Shown here: one piece after another, positions 27,451-37,572 of the stretch | Layout of the letters: the number at the start of each line of letters is the position of its first letter | Numbering within the stretch: position 1 is the stretch's first letter | The notes under the pieces: model-generated | Databases searched by the model: none | What the model was told of the DNA's origin: nothing | The model's input: the letters and a program-made list of their open reading frames with translations, nothing else | NCBI RefSeq assembly: GCF_028289705.1 | Contig: NZ_JANQOI010000013.1 | Location: 1-61,331 of the forward strand | Reading direction: 5' to 3' | Length of the DNA: 61,331 nt | From: Pelagibius sp. | GTDB lineage: Bacteria; Pseudomonadota; Alphaproteobacteria; Kiloniellales; Kiloniellaceae | Position numbers and translations under genes: made by a program

Positions 27451-28883
27451 TGCTGCAGAGCAGTTCCCCGGCTTTCAAGGAGAACGCCCGCGCGGCGCTG
27501 GCCGACCAGACCCTGCAGAAGGCCCTGGGCAACGTGAAGGCGGGCTTCATCGGCAAGCGCGCCAAGGCCCGCGCCCGCCTGCCGGAGTTCGAGGACCTGC
27601 GCGATGCCGCCCGCGATATCAAGAACCACACCCTGGCGAACCTGGACTTCTACCTCGAACGCTATGAAGAGAAGGTGCTGGCCAGCGGCGGCCAGGTGCA
27701 TTGGGCGGCCACCGCCGAAGAGGCGCGCAACGCCATCCTGACGATCTGCCGCGATGCCGGCGCCAAGGTGGTGACCAAGGGCAAGTCCATGATCTCCGAG
27801 GAGATCGGCCTCAACGCCCATCTGGAAGAGGCCGGCCTGGATGTGGTGGAAACCGACCTCGGCGAATACATCATCCAGCTTCGCCACGAAACGCCGAGCC
27901 ATATCATCGCGCCGGCGGTGCACCTGACCAAGGACCAGGTCGAAGCCGACTTCCGCCACCACCACGACGAACTGCCCGCCGACCGCAGCCTCGTCGAACC
28001 GGAGCAACTGGTGGCAGAAGCCCGGCAGATGCTGCGCCACCGCTACCTGGAGGCCGACGTCGGCATCACCGGCGCCAATTTCCTGGTGGCGGAGACCGGC
28101 ACCTCGATCATCGTCACCAACGAGGGCAACGGCGATCTCACTCAATGCCTGCCGAAGGTCCACATCGTCATCGCCAGCCTGGAGAAGGTGGTTCCCAATC
28201 TGGAGGACGCCACGACGATCCTCCGTGTGCTGGCGCGCTCGGCCACCGGCCAGGAGTTATCCGCCTACACCACGTTTTCCACCGGGCCGCGCCGGCCCGA
28301 AGACCTGGACGGGCCGGAGCAGTACCACGTGATCCTGCTGGACAACGGGCGCAGCCAGATGCTGGGCGGCGAGTTCCAGGACATGCTGCGCTGCATCCGC
28401 TGCGGCGCCTGCATGAACCACTGTCCGGTCTATCACGCCGTCGGCGGCCATGCTTACGGTTGGGTCTATCCCGGGCCCATGGGCGCGGTGCTGACCCCCA
28501 GCCTGATCGGCGTCGACGAGGCGGGGCACCTGCCCAACGCCTCCACCTTCTGCGGGCGCTGCGAGTCGGTCTGCCCCATGCGCATCCCGCTGCCGCGCAT
28601 GATGCGCCATTGGCGCGAGCGGGAGTTCGAACGCCACCTCAGCCCCAAGGCGGTGCGCTTCGGGCTCGCCTTCTGGGCCTTCTTCGCGCGGCGGCCGGCG
28701 CTCTATCACCGGCTCCTCGGCCTCAAGATGCGGGTGCTCGGCGCCTTGGGCCGCGCCCAGGGCCGCTTCAACGCCCTGCCCTTCGCCGGCGGCTGGACGA
28801 AGCACCGCGACTTCCCGGCCCCGCAAGGCAAGACCTTCCAGCAGCTCTGGGCCGAGCGGCAGAAGGGCGGAGCGGGATCATGA
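27450..28883 (+). CDS. lutB: Lactate utilization iron-sulfur protein LutB
   Basis: Electron-transfer subunit of LutABC. The 477-residue protein has an N-terminal LUD domain (residues about 60-300, with TKGKSMISEEIGLN and GITGANFLVAETGTS). Two 4Fe-4S motifs follow, CIRCGACMNHCPVY and CGRCESVCPMRIP, then a C-terminal DUF3390-like region (FNALPFAGGWTKHRDFP). It is in the order A-B-C with one-base and 4-bp overlaps, so a single polycistronic unit. Confidence 0.95.
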   Translation: MLQSSSPAFKENARAALADQTLQKALGNVKAGFIGKRAKARARLPEFEDLRDAARDIKNHTLANLDFYLERYEEKVLASGGQVHWAATAEEARNAILTICRDAGAKVVTKGKSMISEEIGLNAHLEEAGLDVVETDLGEYIIQLRHETPSHIIAPAVHLTKDQVEADFRHHHDELPADRSLVEPEQLVAEARQMLRHRYLEADVGITGANFLVAETGTSIIVTNEGNGDLTQCLPKVHIVIASLEKVVPNLEDATTILRVLARSATGQELSAYTTFSTGPRRPEDLDGPEQYHVILLDNGRSQMLGGEFQDMLRCIRCGACMNHCPVYHAVGGHAYGWVYPGPMGAVLTPSLIGVDEAGHLPNASTFCGRCESVCPMRIPLPRMMRHWREREFERHLSPKAVRFGLAFWAFFARRPALYHRLLGLKMRVLGALGRAQGRFNALPFAGGWTKHRDFPAPQGKTFQQLWAERQKGGAGS

Positions 28884-29596
28884 GCGAGGCGCGCCCGAAC
28901 GGCAGCAAGGGCCAGATCATGGCGGCGCTGCGCCGCTCCCTGAAGCGTGAGCAGCCCGCGCCGGAGGAGCGCCGCCTGCTGGAGGAGCGCCTGGCACAGC
29001 CCCGGGCCGGCCTGATCCCGGCGCGCGGCCAGCGCGACCACGCGGCGCAGCTCGACCTCCTGGAAGAAATGCTGACCGAGCTTTCGGCCACCGTTGCGCG
29101 TCTCGACGATGCGGCCGAGGTGCCCCAGGCCGTCGCCGACTATCTGAAGAGCGAGAACCTGCCGCCGCGTCTGCGCCTGGCCCCGCGCGAGGACCTGCGC
29201 GTCCTGCCCTGGGACAGCCAGCCACTGTTGGAGGTGACCGAGGGCAGCGCCCAGGAAACGGATCCCACCGCCGTGACCGGCGCCTTCGCCGGCATCGCCG
29301 AGACCGGGACCCTCGTGATGGCTTCGGGAGCCGAGGCGCCGATTACCCTCAACTTCCTGCCGGAGAACCACATCGTCGTGCTGCGGGCCTCCGACGTCGT
29401 CGGGGCCTACGAGGAAGCCTGGACCCGCCTGCGCGCGCGCTTCGGCAATGGGACCATGCCCCGGGCGGTGAACATGATCACCGGGCCCTCGCGCACCGGC
29501 GATATCGAACAGACCATCCTCTTGGGCGCCCATGGGCCGCGCCGCCTCCATGTCCTGCTGATCGAGGACGCGGAGCAGCCGGCGGCCGCGGACTGA
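28880..29596 (+). CDS. lutC: Lactate utilization protein LutC (LUD domain)
   Basis: A 238-residue LUD-domain protein. It ends the lutABC operon and starts at an ATG overlapping the lutB stop by 4 bp. Its conserved core reads AFAGIAETGTLVMASG, then NFLPENHIVVLRASDVVGAYEEAW and MITGPSRTGDIEQTILLGAHGPRRLHVLL, which matches LutC/YkgG. The N-terminal 60 residues are charged and variable. Confidence 0.94.
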   Translation: MSEARPNGSKGQIMAALRRSLKREQPAPEERRLLEERLAQPRAGLIPARGQRDHAAQLDLLEEMLTELSATVARLDDAAEVPQAVADYLKSENLPPRLRLAPREDLRVLPWDSQPLLEVTEGSAQETDPTAVTGAFAGIAETGTLVMASGAEAPITLNFLPENHIVVLRASDVVGAYEEAWTRLRARFGNGTMPRAVNMITGPSRTGDIEQTILLGAHGPRRLHVLLIEDAEQPAAAD

Positions 29597-29613
29597 CGAT
29601 CCGGCGGGCCGCC

Positions 29614-30213
29614 ATGACCGGCAAGCGCAAATCGCCCCCTTCCGGCCTCTCGCCGGAAGACCGCCGCCTCTGGCGCCACGTCGCCGACCAGGCCGCGCCG
29701 CTCAGCGGCCGCGACAAACTACGCTCCCGGGCCGACGACCTGCTCGGCGACGATGGACAGCCGAACCTGCGCAAGGATGCTGCGGGACCGGTCGCAGGCC
29801 CCTCCAGACCCAGGGCACAGCCGCGGACATCCGCGGCGCCGGGCGCGACCCGGCGGCCGGAGGCAGCGCTCACCCATGGCAGCCGTGATGGCCTCGACCG
29901 CCGCAAGGCCGACCGCTTCCGCCGCGGCAAGCTGCCCATCGAGGCGACCCTCGACCTGCACGGCCTGCGCCAGAGCGAGGCCCATGGCCGCCTCGAGCGA
30001 TTCCTCGCCGACTGTCAGGGCGAGGGCAAACGCTGTGTGCTGGTGGTCACCGGCAAAGGCGTCCACAAGGACCAGGGCGGCGTGTTGCGCGCCGCGGTGC
30101 CCCGCTGGCTGAACGAGGCGCCGAACCGCGCCCGCGTGCTCTCCTTCGACTACGCCCAGCAGAAGCACGGCGGCACCGGCGCGCTCTACGTGCTGCTTCG
30201 CAAGAGGCGCTGA
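29614..30213 (+). CDS. Smr/MutS2-type endonuclease domain protein
   Basis: A 199-residue protein with a charged N-terminal half and a C-terminal Smr domain (about residues 107-198). The diagnostic DLHGLRQSEA and VVTGKGVHKDQGGVLR motifs are present. Smr domains are nucleases or nucleic-acid binders; the specific substrate here is unknown. Stand-alone Smr proteins next to mltA are usual in alphaproteobacteria; here the lut operon lies between them. Confidence 0.88.
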   Translation: MTGKRKSPPSGLSPEDRRLWRHVADQAAPLSGRDKLRSRADDLLGDDGQPNLRKDAAGPVAGPSRPRAQPRTSAAPGATRRPEAALTHGSRDGLDRRKADRFRRGKLPIEATLDLHGLRQSEAHGRLERFLADCQGEGKRCVLVVTGKGVHKDQGGVLRAAVPRWLNEAPNRARVLSFDYAQQKHGGTGALYVLLRKRR

Positions 30214-30296
30214 TCGGGGCCAAGCAGGAATCGCCTTCCGCGGCAAAAGTCGCTAAACTCCGATCCGGTTATTTTCCGGGGAGCCAGGGAGCGAGC

Positions 30297-30812
30297 GTGC
30301 AGCACCTCGAAGGATCCTGCCACTGCGGCGCCGTGCGCTTTTCGGTGTCCTCACGAGCCGCGGTGCCCTACATGCGCTGCTACTGCTCGATCTGCCGCAA
30401 GACGGCGGGCGGCGGCGGCTACGCCATCAATCTCTCCGGCGAGGCCGCGAGCCTCAGCGTCGAGGGCGAGGAGCACGTCACCGTCTATCAGGCGAAAGGG
30501 ACCGGGCGCGACCCCGAGGAGGCCAGCCCGGCGCGCCGGCACTTCTGCAAGCACTGCGGCTCCGCCCTCTATGTCTTCGACCCGCGCTGGCCGGAGCTGC
30601 TGCACCCCTTCGCCTCGGCCATCGACACGCCCCTGCCGGCGGCGCCGGAAAGCGTCTGCATCATGCTGGAGTTCAAACCGGGCTGGGTGCAGCTTCCACC
30701 GGATGCCGACCGCGCCGATTGCTATGCCGGCTATCCCGACGACTCCCTGGCGGACTGGCACAGGAAGCACGGCCTCTATGATGAGACGGACGGGGAGCAG
30801 GGGGCCTCGTGA
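30297..30812 (+). CDS. GFA (glutathione-dependent formaldehyde-activating enzyme-like) family protein
   Basis: A zinc-binding protein of 171 residues. The CHCG motif (Cys8, Cys10), CYCSICRKTAG (Cys28, Cys30, Cys33) and a later HFCKHCGS give the two zinc sites of the GFA fold. Members include a few formaldehyde-glutathione enzymes and many of unknown activity, so no reaction is claimed. The start is a GTG. It overlaps the next gene, an XRE regulator, by 4 bp. Confidence 0.87.
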   Translation: MQHLEGSCHCGAVRFSVSSRAAVPYMRCYCSICRKTAGGGGYAINLSGEAASLSVEGEEHVTVYQAKGTGRDPEEASPARRHFCKHCGSALYVFDPRWPELLHPFASAIDTPLPAAPESVCIMLEFKPGWVQLPPDADRADCYAGYPDDSLADWHRKHGLYDETDGEQGAS

Positions 30813-31219
30813 CGCCCTTCGGTGAAAAGCTGCGGGCCATCCGGGCCGAGCGCAAGCTGGCGCTGAAGGACATGGCGGCCGGCCTGCAGGTCTCCCCGGC
30901 CTATCTCTCGGCCATGGAACACGGCCGCCGCGGCAAACCCAGCCGGCGCTTCGTCCACCGGGTCTGCCAGTACCTCGGCATCATCTGGGACGACGCCGAG
31001 GAGCTGCAGCGTCTCGCCGACCTCTCCCATCCGCGCATCGCTGTGGACACCGCCGGGCTCGATCCCAAGGCGACCCTGCTGGCCAACCTGCTGGCGCAGC
31101 GTATCGGCGACCTGGACGGTCCCGACCTGGAGCGCCTGCTGGCGGTGGTCGATCCGGAGGGCGCTGCCCGGGAAGGGCCTGGCCAGGGCGAAGACGCCGA
31201 AAGCGGGGCCGGGCCTTGA
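30809..31219 (+). CDS. XRE-family helix-turn-helix transcriptional regulator
   Basis: A 136-residue regulator with a Cro/C1-type helix-turn-helix in the first 60 residues (FGEKLRAIRAERKLALKDMAAGLQVSPAYLSAMEHGRRGKPS). A further helical stretch and an acidic low-complexity tail follow. The GTG start overlaps the GFA gene stop, and its own stop overlaps the next start by 4 bp, so GFA, XRE and PAS genes look co-transcribed. The regulated target is unknown. Confidence 0.88.
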   Translation: MTPFGEKLRAIRAERKLALKDMAAGLQVSPAYLSAMEHGRRGKPSRRFVHRVCQYLGIIWDDAEELQRLADLSHPRIAVDTAGLDPKATLLANLLAQRIGDLDGPDLERLLAVVDPEGAAREGPGQGEDAESGAGP

Positions 31220-31770
31220 ACGGCAGCAGGCCGAGCGCCGAGATCACGGAGCTGCCGCTGCGCCAGTTGTACGACTATTGGACCGCCAAGCGCGGCAACC
31301 GCTCCTGGCCCGCCCGCGCGGACATCCTGCCCTCGGAGATCCCTACCGTCCTGCCCTTCGTCATGCTGACCGACGTACTGGACGCCGGGACAGCCGGGGC
31401 CCCTGACAGGGGCGGCCTGCAGTTCCGCCTGCGCCTCGTCGGCACCGACGTCGCCTTCGGCATCGACCCCACCGGCCAGCTCCTGCACGAGGCGGTGCCG
31501 GAAGGTCCCTACCGCGACCACATCACCGCTCTGTTCAGCCGCGGCGCGGCGGGGCCAGGGGCGCTCTACAGCCGCACCCGCTATAACTATGCGGAGATCA
31601 CCGGGCCGCGCACCATCGCCCGCATCTTTATGCCGCTGGCCGCGGACGGCGAGGCCATCGACATGATGCTGATCGGCCAGATGCGCGACCGCCAGATCCA
31701 CGCCGATCACTCCGCCTGGCAGGCCAATCCTCCGGCCATCCACGAAGAGTTCGAACTGCGGCTGCCGTAG
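31216..31770 (+). CDS. PAS_5 domain-containing protein
   Basis: A 184-residue single-domain protein resembling the alphaproteobacterial PAS_5 family. Features include LRQLYDYWTAKRGNRSWPARADILPSEI, typical of the family start, and LQFRLRLVGTDVAFGID in the PAS core. No output domain is attached. A TTG start overlaps the XRE stop by 4 bp. It may pass a signal to the co-encoded XRE protein, which is inference. Confidence 0.82.
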   Translation: MNGSRPSAEITELPLRQLYDYWTAKRGNRSWPARADILPSEIPTVLPFVMLTDVLDAGTAGAPDRGGLQFRLRLVGTDVAFGIDPTGQLLHEAVPEGPYRDHITALFSRGAAGPGALYSRTRYNYAEITGPRTIARIFMPLAADGEAIDMMLIGQMRDRQIHADHSAWQANPPAIHEEFELRLP

Positions 31771-31834
31771 TTGTTGAATTCGGCGCCGGGCGGGGAAGTG
31801 GGCTGGAACCGCTTCGACGTAAGTCGATCAGACC

Positions 31835-33160
31835 CTAAAGAATGAACTTCGACAGGTCGGCGTTCTTGGAGAGTTCGCCGACGCGGCTTTGCACCAACTC
31901 GGCATCGATGGTGATGGTCTCGCCGCTGCGGTCGGTGGCGGTGAAGGAGATCTCCTCCAGCAGCTTTTCCAGCACCGTGTGCAGCCGCCGGGCGCCGATG
32001 TTCTCCACCGAGGAGTTGATCTCGGCGGAGAGGTCGGCCAGGGCGTCGATGGAGTCCTCGGTGAAATCCAGGGTCACCCCTTCCGTGTCCATCAGCGCCT
32101 TGTACTGGCGGATCAGGCTGTTCTCCGGCTCGGTCAGGATGCGCTTGAAGTCGTCGCGGGTGAGCGCGTCCAGCTCCACACGGATCGGCAGGCGCCCCTG
32201 CAGCTCGGCCAGCATGTCGGCGGGCTTGGCCATGTGAAAGGCGCCGGAGGCGATGAACAGGATGTGGTCGGTGCGCACCGCGCCGTGCTTGGTGGCCACC
32301 GTCGTACCCTCGATCAGCGGCAGCAGGTCGCGCTGCACGCCCTCGCGGGAGACGTCGGCGCCGGCCCGGTCGGAGCGGGCGGTGATCTTGTCGATCTCGT
32401 CGAGGAAGACGATGCCGTTCTGCTCGACGGTGGAAATCGCGCTGGAAACGACGCTCTCCTCGTCCAGCAGCTTGTCGCTCTCTTCAGCCAGCAGCACCTC
32501 GTGGGACTCGGCCACGCTCATGCGCCGCTGCCTGCGGCGCCCGCCCAGCGCCTTGCCGAAGATGTCCCCCAGGTTCAGCATGCCCATGGAGGCGCCGGGC
32601 ATGCCGGGGATCTCCATGGTGGGGAGCTGCAGGCCGCCGCTGTCTTGGACCTCGACCTCGATCTCGCGGTCGTCCAGCTCGCCCTGGCGCAGCATGCGGC
32701 GGAACTTCTGGCGGGTATCGCCACTGGAATTGGCGCCCACCAGGGCGTCCAGCACCCGCTCCTCGGCGTTCAGTTCGGCCTGGGCCTTGACCTCCTGGCG
32801 CTGGCGCTCGCGGATCATGTGGATGGCGATCTCCACCAGATCGCGGACGATCTGCTCCACGTCGCGGCCGACGTAGCCGACCTCGGTGAACTTGGTGGCC
32901 TCCACCTTAAGGAAGGGGGCCTGGGCCAGGCGCGCCAGGCGGCGGGCGATCTCGGTCTTGCCGACGCCGGTGGGGCCGATCATCAGGATGTTCTTGGGCA
33001 GGACTTCTTCGCGCAGCTCTTCGGGCAACTGCTGGCGGCGCCAGCGGTTGCGCAGGGCGATGGCCACCGCGCGCTTGGCGTCGTTCTGGCCGACGATGAA
33101 GCGGTCCAGCTCCGACACGATTTCGCGCGGGCTGAAGAAGGCGCTGTTGGTCTCGGTCAT
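31835..33160 (-). CDS. hslU: ATP-dependent protease ATPase subunit HslU
   Basis: AAA+ unfoldase of the HslUV (ClpYQ) protease. The 441-residue protein has the start [38 protein letters not shown], Walker [10 protein letters not shown], the GYVGRDVEQ pore motif, Walker [12 protein letters not shown] and the conserved C-terminal KFIL that docks into HslV. It lies 15 bp downstream of hslV. Confidence 0.98.
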   Translation of the reverse strand: MTETNSAFFSPREIVSELDRFIVGQNDAKRAVAIALRNRWRRQQLPEELREEVLPKNILMIGPTGVGKTEIARRLARLAQAPFLKVEATKFTEVGYVGRDVEQIVRDLVEIAIHMIRERQRQEVKAQAELNAEERVLDALVGANSSGDTRQKFRRMLRQGELDDREIEVEVQDSGGLQLPTMEIPGMPGASMGMLNLGDIFGKALGGRRRQRRMSVAESHEVLLAEESDKLLDEESVVSSAISTVEQNGIVFLDEIDKITARSDRAGADVSREGVQRDLLPLIEGTTVATKHGAVRTDHILFIASGAFHMAKPADMLAELQGRLPIRVELDALTRDDFKRILTEPENSLIRQYKALMDTEGVTLDFTEDSIDALADLSAEINSSVENIGARRLHTVLEKLLEEISFTATDRSGETITIDAELVQSRVGELSKNADLSKFIL

Positions 33161-33175
33161 GGCGGTCGGCGCCCC

Positions 33176-33796
33176 TCAGCCCTTCGGCTCGGGCGCCGTG
33201 GCTGCGGAACCCGTGGCCTTGCCCGCGGTGGCGGGCAGGCTCTCGATGACGATGCTGTCGTTGGTATAGATGCAGATATCGGCGGCGATGGCCATGGCTT
33301 TGGCCGCGATGGCCTCGGCGTCGAGGCCGTCGATATCATGAAGCGCGCGGGCCGCCGAAAGGGCGAAGGCGCCGCCGGAGCCGATGCCGATGAGGCCGTC
33401 TTCCGGCTCCAGCACGTCTCCGGTGCCGGTGAGCACCAGGGAGGTGGAGGTATCGGCCACCGCCATCATCGCCTCCAGCCGGCGCAGGTAGCGGTCGGTG
33501 CGCCAGTCCTTGGCCAGTTCCACGCAGGCGCGGGTCAACTGGTCGGGATAGGTCTCCAGCTTCGCCTCCAGGCGCTCGAAGAGGGTGAAGGCATCGGCGG
33601 TCGCCCCGGCAAAGCCGGCGATCACCTTGTCCTTGCCCAGGCGGCGCACCTTGCGGGCGTTGGATTTCATCACCGTGTTGCCGAAGCTGACCTGGCCGTC
33701 GCCGGCGACCACCACCCTGTCGCCCTTGCGGACGGAGAGGATTGTGGTCCCGTGCCAGACGGGGTGTCGGCCTTGAGAAGGTTCGTTTTCGGACAT
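33176..33796 (-). CDS. hslV: ATP-dependent protease proteolytic subunit HslV
   Basis: Threonine peptidase of HslUV. In the 206-residue protein the catalytic threonine follows WHG in the sequence [11 protein letters not shown], so about 16 N-terminal residues would be removed on maturation. The family signatures [13 protein letters not shown]-like and [16 protein letters not shown] are present. A C-terminal Ala/Thr/Pro-rich tail is extra. It is divergent from hisB, with 174 bp between starts; I see no convincing RpoH promoter there. Confidence 0.97.
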   Translation of the reverse strand: MSENEPSQGRHPVWHGTTILSVRKGDRVVVAGDGQVSFGNTVMKSNARKVRRLGKDKVIAGFAGATADAFTLFERLEAKLETYPDQLTRACVELAKDWRTDRYLRRLEAMMAVADTSTSLVLTGTGDVLEPEDGLIGIGSGGAFALSAARALHDIDGLDAEAIAAKAMAIAADICIYTNDSIVIESLPATAGKATGSAATAPEPKG

Positions 33797-33970
33797 GGAG
33801 GTTCACATGGGCAAAGGCGGCAGCCGGGTCAAGCGGGATTTCCGCCAGATTGACCGCTTCTGGGGCGGCGTCAAGGGTTCTGGCATAACCCGGACCTTCC
33901 TGTTACAAGGGCGCCTTCGTTTTCATCCATGGATGGCAGGGAAGCCTCCGTTTCCGGGGGGCAGTAGGAC

Positions 33971-34558
33971 ATGCGCCGGGCAACAGTCGAGCGAAACACC
34001 AGTGAAACCAGGATCAGCGCCAGCGTGAACCTGGATGGCACGGGCAGCTATGAGGTGAGCACGGGGATCGGATTCCTCGATCACATGCTCGAGCAGCTTT
34101 CGCGCCACAGCCTCATCGACATCGCGCTGAAGGCCGAGGGCGATCTGCATATCGATGCCCACCATACAACCGAAGATAGTGGAATCGTGCTGGGCCAGGC
34201 GGTCGCCCAGGCGCTGGGGGACCGCAAGGGGATCTGGCGCTACGGCGCGGCGCTCATTCCCATGGACGAGACCCTGAGCCGGGTGGCGCTGGACGCCTCC
34301 AACCGGCCCTATCTTATCTGGAAGGTGGCCTTCAGCCAGGACCGGCTGGGCACCATGGACAGCGAGCTCTTCAAGGAGTGGTTTCAGGCCTTTGCCCAGC
34401 ACGCGGGGCTCACCCTCCATGTCGAAAACCTCTATGGAACCAACAACCACCATATCGTCGAGTCCTGTTACAAGGGACTGGCCCGGGCCCTGCGCGAGGC
34501 GATCCAGATCGACCCCCGCAAGGCCGATGCCGTGCCCTCCACCAAGGGCAGCCTCTAG
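33971..34558 (+). CDS. hisB: Imidazoleglycerol-phosphate dehydratase
   Basis: Sixth step of histidine synthesis. The 195-residue monofunctional enzyme has [20 protein letters not shown], the metal-binding [14 protein letters not shown] motif, and near the C-terminus [18 protein letters not shown], the second metal site. It starts the rightward his gene run. Confidence 0.97.
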   Translation: MRRATVERNTSETRISASVNLDGTGSYEVSTGIGFLDHMLEQLSRHSLIDIALKAEGDLHIDAHHTTEDSGIVLGQAVAQALGDRKGIWRYGAALIPMDETLSRVALDASNRPYLIWKVAFSQDRLGTMDSELFKEWFQAFAQHAGLTLHVENLYGTNNHHIVESCYKGLARALREAIQIDPRKADAVPSTKGSL

Positions 34559-34608
34559 GGAGCGGCATGCCGGCCGATAGGCCACCGGCGTGCGATTTTA
34601 GGACATCA

Positions 34609-35280
34609 ATGAGCGTTGCGATCATCGACTATGGCTCGGGCAACCTGCGCTCGGCCGCCAAATCGCTGGAACGCGCCGCCGCGGCGGTGGGCGGCGGCCC
34701 GGTGCTGGTGACCGACGATCCGGAAGTCGTGCGCGGCGCCGACCGCGTGGTCCTGCCCGGGGTCGGGGCCTTCGGGGACTGCCGCGGCGGCCTGCACGGC
34801 CTGCCGGGCATGGTCGAAGCGCTGGAAGAGACCGTGATTGCCAAGGGGCGGCCGTTTCTGGGGATCTGTGTCGGCATGCAACTCATGGCCGCCCGCGGCC
34901 TGGAGCACGGCAGCCATCCCGGCTTCGGCTGGATTCCCGGCGACGTGGTGGCCCTGACGCCGGAGGAGCCGCCGGGTGGCCTGAATGGGACGGACTGTCC
35001 GTCTTTGAAGGTTCCGCACATGGGCTGGAACAGCCTGACGCTGCAGGGCGAAGGCCACACAGTCCTGGCAGAACTGCCCCGGCCTTCCTATGTGTATTTC
35101 GTTCACAGCTATCACCTGCGCCCGACGCAGCCCGAACACCTGCTCGCCACGGTCGATTACGGCGGGCCGGTCACCGCCATTGTCGGGCGGGACAATCTGG
35201 TGGGAACCCAGTTCCACCCGGAGAAGAGCCAGGCTGTCGGCCTCCGGTTTCTGTCGAATTTCTTGAGGTGGTCTCCATGA
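34609..35280 (+). CDS. hisH: Imidazole glycerol phosphate synthase, glutaminase subunit HisH
   Basis: Supplies ammonia to HisF. The 223-residue class I glutamine amidotransferase begins [19 protein letters not shown] and contains the nucleophile motif GICVGMQLM. Its catalytic His-Glu pair lies in TQFHPEKSQ near the C-terminus. The ATG at 34609 fits the family start; the frame is open further upstream but that part is not HisH-like. Its stop overlaps the acetyltransferase start by 4 bp. Confidence 0.97.
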   Translation: MSVAIIDYGSGNLRSAAKSLERAAAAVGGGPVLVTDDPEVVRGADRVVLPGVGAFGDCRGGLHGLPGMVEALEETVIAKGRPFLGICVGMQLMAARGLEHGSHPGFGWIPGDVVALTPEEPPGGLNGTDCPSLKVPHMGWNSLTLQGEGHTVLAELPRPSYVYFVHSYHLRPTQPEHLLATVDYGGPVTAIVGRDNLVGTQFHPEKSQAVGLRFLSNFLRWSP

Positions 35281-35840
35281 CGGTCAGTGATACCCGTACC
35301 CAGATTTCCATGGATCGGCTGACCGGCTTTCACGGGCCGGACCTTCATGACCTCTGCGATGCCGCCGAGGCAGCGATCCTCGACGGCGGCGGCTTCGGCT
35401 GGCTCAGTCCGCCGCCGCGCCAGACCATGGAAACCTACTGGCAGGGCGTGCTGCTGGTGCCGGAGCGCGAGCTTTTCGTCGGCCGCCTGGACGACACCAT
35501 CGCCGGCTCCGCGCAGTTGGTTCGCCCGCCGCGTAACAACGAGGCCCAGACCCTCACCGGCCAGCTCACAACCTTTTTCGTGGCACCCTGGGCGCGCGGC
35601 CACGGCCTGGCGGCGGGACTCGTCCGGAAGGTCGAGGAAGCCGCCCGCCAGAACGGTCTCAGGGTCCTCAACATGGACATTCGGGAAACCCAGAAGCGGG
35701 CCATCGAGGTGGTGGAGCAGTCGGGCTACGTGCGCTGGGGCACCCATCCCCACTATGCCTGGGTCGACGACCGCTGGGTCACCGGCTTCTTCTACTACAA
35801 GGATCTCATGGGCAACGGCGCCCTGCCGAGCGAGGATTGA
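35277..35840 (+). CDS. GNAT family N-acetyltransferase within the his operon
   Basis: A 187-residue acetyltransferase. Its core shows [43 protein letters not shown], with a (R/Q)-x-x-G-x-(G/A) type acetyl-CoA loop, followed by the usual [14 protein letters not shown] ending. The ATG at 35277 overlaps the hisH stop (ATGA) and is preferred to a GTG at 35268. No histidine-synthesis step needs it, so its substrate is unknown. Confidence 0.87.
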   Translation: MTVSDTRTQISMDRLTGFHGPDLHDLCDAAEAAILDGGGFGWLSPPPRQTMETYWQGVLLVPERELFVGRLDDTIAGSAQLVRPPRNNEAQTLTGQLTTFFVAPWARGHGLAAGLVRKVEEAARQNGLRVLNMDIRETQKRAIEVVEQSGYVRWGTHPHYAWVDDRWVTGFFYYKDLMGNGALPSED

Positions 35841-35893
35841 GGTGTTGGCGCTTCGCGCAGCCTTGGTGCCGTTCTAGAAAGACCACCATTTCG

Positions 35894-36649
35894 ATGATCC
35901 TTTTTCCCGCCATCGACCTGAAGGACGGCAAGGCCGTGCGCCTGATCCGCGGCGCCATGGACTCGGCCACCGTGTTCAACGACGACCCCGCGGCCCAGGC
36001 CCGCGTCTTCGCCGAACAGGGCTTCCAATGGCTTCATCTGGTGGACCTCAACGGCGCCTTCGAAGGCCGGCCGGTGAACGCCGCCGCTGTGGAGGCCATC
36101 GTTTCGGCGGTCGATATCCCCATCCAGCTCGGCGGCGGCATCCGCGATCTGGCGACCGTCGAGCGCTGGCTGGAGCTCGGCCTGGCGCGGGTGATTCTCG
36201 GCACCGTCGCGGTGAAGAACCCGGCGCTGGTCCGCGAAGCCTGCCGCGCCTTTCCCGGGCGCATCGTCCTCGGCATCGATGCCCGCGCCGGCCGCGTCGC
36301 GGTGGAGGGCTGGGCCGAGGTCAGCGAGATCTCGGCGCTGGATCTCGCGCGCCGCTTCGAAGACGCCGGGGCTGCTGCCATCGTCTACACCGATATCGAG
36401 CGGGACGGCGCGCTGGAAGGCGCCAACGTGGCCGCGACCTACGAACTGGCGAAGGATATCGCCACACCGGTCATCGCCTCCGGCGGGGTTGCCTCCCTCG
36501 ACGACATCGCCGCCTTCCAGGCCATCGCCGATGCCGGGATCGAGGGCGTGATCTCCGGCCGCGCCCTCTACGACGGGCGCCTCGACCCGGCCTCCGCCCT
36601 CGCCCTCCTGGCCGGGCCGGCGGAAACAGGCGAGAGCACCTCATGCTGA
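35894..36649 (+). CDS. hisA: ProFAR isomerase HisA
   Basis: 1-(5-phosphoribosyl)-5-[(5-phosphoribosylamino)methylideneamino]imidazole-4-carboxamide isomerase, fourth step of histidine synthesis. The 251-residue (beta/alpha)8 barrel has the catalytic aspartate in [16 protein letters not shown] and the second in YTDIERDG. The phosphate-binding loops GGGIRD and [10 protein letters not shown] are present. It overlaps hisF by 7 bp. Confidence 0.97.
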   Translation: MILFPAIDLKDGKAVRLIRGAMDSATVFNDDPAAQARVFAEQGFQWLHLVDLNGAFEGRPVNAAAVEAIVSAVDIPIQLGGGIRDLATVERWLELGLARVILGTVAVKNPALVREACRAFPGRIVLGIDARAGRVAVEGWAEVSEISALDLARRFEDAGAAAIVYTDIERDGALEGANVAATYELAKDIATPVIASGGVASLDDIAAFQAIADAGIEGVISGRALYDGRLDPASALALLAGPAETGESTSC

Positions 36650-37422
36650 CCATCCGGGTGATCCCCTGCCTGGACGTGAAGGACGGGCGGGTCGTCAAGG
36701 GCGTGAACTTCGTCGACCTGCGCGATGCCGGCGATCCCGTCGAGCACGCCACGGTCTATGACGCGGCCGGCGCCGACGAGCTCTGCTTTCTCGACATCAC
36801 CGCCAGCCACGAGAAACGCGGCATCCTGCTGGACGTGGTCCGCCGCACGGCGGAGCAGTGCTTCATGCCGCTCACCGTGGGCGGCGGCGTGCGCACCCTG
36901 GACGACATCCGCCAGCTCCTGCTGGCCGGGGCCGACAAGGTCTCCATCAACACCGCCGCTGTTCAGAACCCCGACTTCGTGCGCCAGGCGGCGGAGAAGT
37001 TCGGCAGCCAGTGCATCGTCGTTGCCGTCGACGCGAAAGCCGTCGGCAAGGGTTCCGATGGCGGCGCGAAGTTCGAGATCTTCACCCACGGCGGGCGTAA
37101 GCCCACGGGGCTCGACGCGGTCGACTGGTCGCGGCGGCTCTGCGATCTCGGCGCCGGGGAAATCCTCCTCACCTCCATGGACCGCGACGGCACCAAGCAG
37201 GGCTACGACCTGCCGCTCACACGGGCGGTGGCCGATGCGGTGCCGGTGCCGGTGATCGCCTCCGGCGGGGTCGGCAGCCTGGACCACCTGGCCGCCGGGG
37301 TGCGTGACGGCCATGCCTCGGCCGTGCTCGCCGCCTCGATCTTTCACTTCGGCACCCATTCCATCGCCGAGGCTAAGGCGGCCATGGCGGCGGCGGGCCT
37401 GCCCATGCGCCCGGCGTCCTGA
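36643..37422 (+). CDS. hisF: Imidazole glycerol phosphate synthase, cyclase subunit HisF
   Basis: The cyclase partner of HisH. The 259-residue barrel begins [20 protein letters not shown] with the catalytic aspartate. It also has [12 protein letters not shown], the second catalytic aspartate in [14 protein letters not shown], and [11 protein letters not shown]. The start overlaps the end of hisA. Confidence 0.97.
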   Translation: MLTIRVIPCLDVKDGRVVKGVNFVDLRDAGDPVEHATVYDAAGADELCFLDITASHEKRGILLDVVRRTAEQCFMPLTVGGGVRTLDDIRQLLLAGADKVSINTAAVQNPDFVRQAAEKFGSQCIVVAVDAKAVGKGSDGGAKFEIFTHGGRKPTGLDAVDWSRRLCDLGAGEILLTSMDRDGTKQGYDLPLTRAVADAVPVPVIASGGVGSLDHLAAGVRDGHASAVLAASIFHFGTHSIAEAKAAMAAAGLPMRPAS

Positions 37423-37572
37423 AGCCTGTCCGGGCCGGCCGGATGGGGCCCGCCCTGCGCCGCGGTTACCCACGTAAATTCCACAGTCGTACCACGACCT
37501 GGCGGCGTGACAGGCCGGCGAATTCCTGTTACGCCTCAAGCATCTGCTGATATGGCTAGGGATCACCATCCT

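Noticed and set aside
27701-28880. Long plus-strand frame running out of phase through lutB into lutC
   Set aside because: Its first part is an arginine/glycine/proline-rich shadow of lutB; only the part from 28880 is real (lutC).
33797-33970. RpoH promoter upstream of hslV
   Set aside because: CTTG tetramers occur, but no partner resembling CYTATNT is at 17-18 bp; the best match ends in TTATGCC, which is too weak to call.
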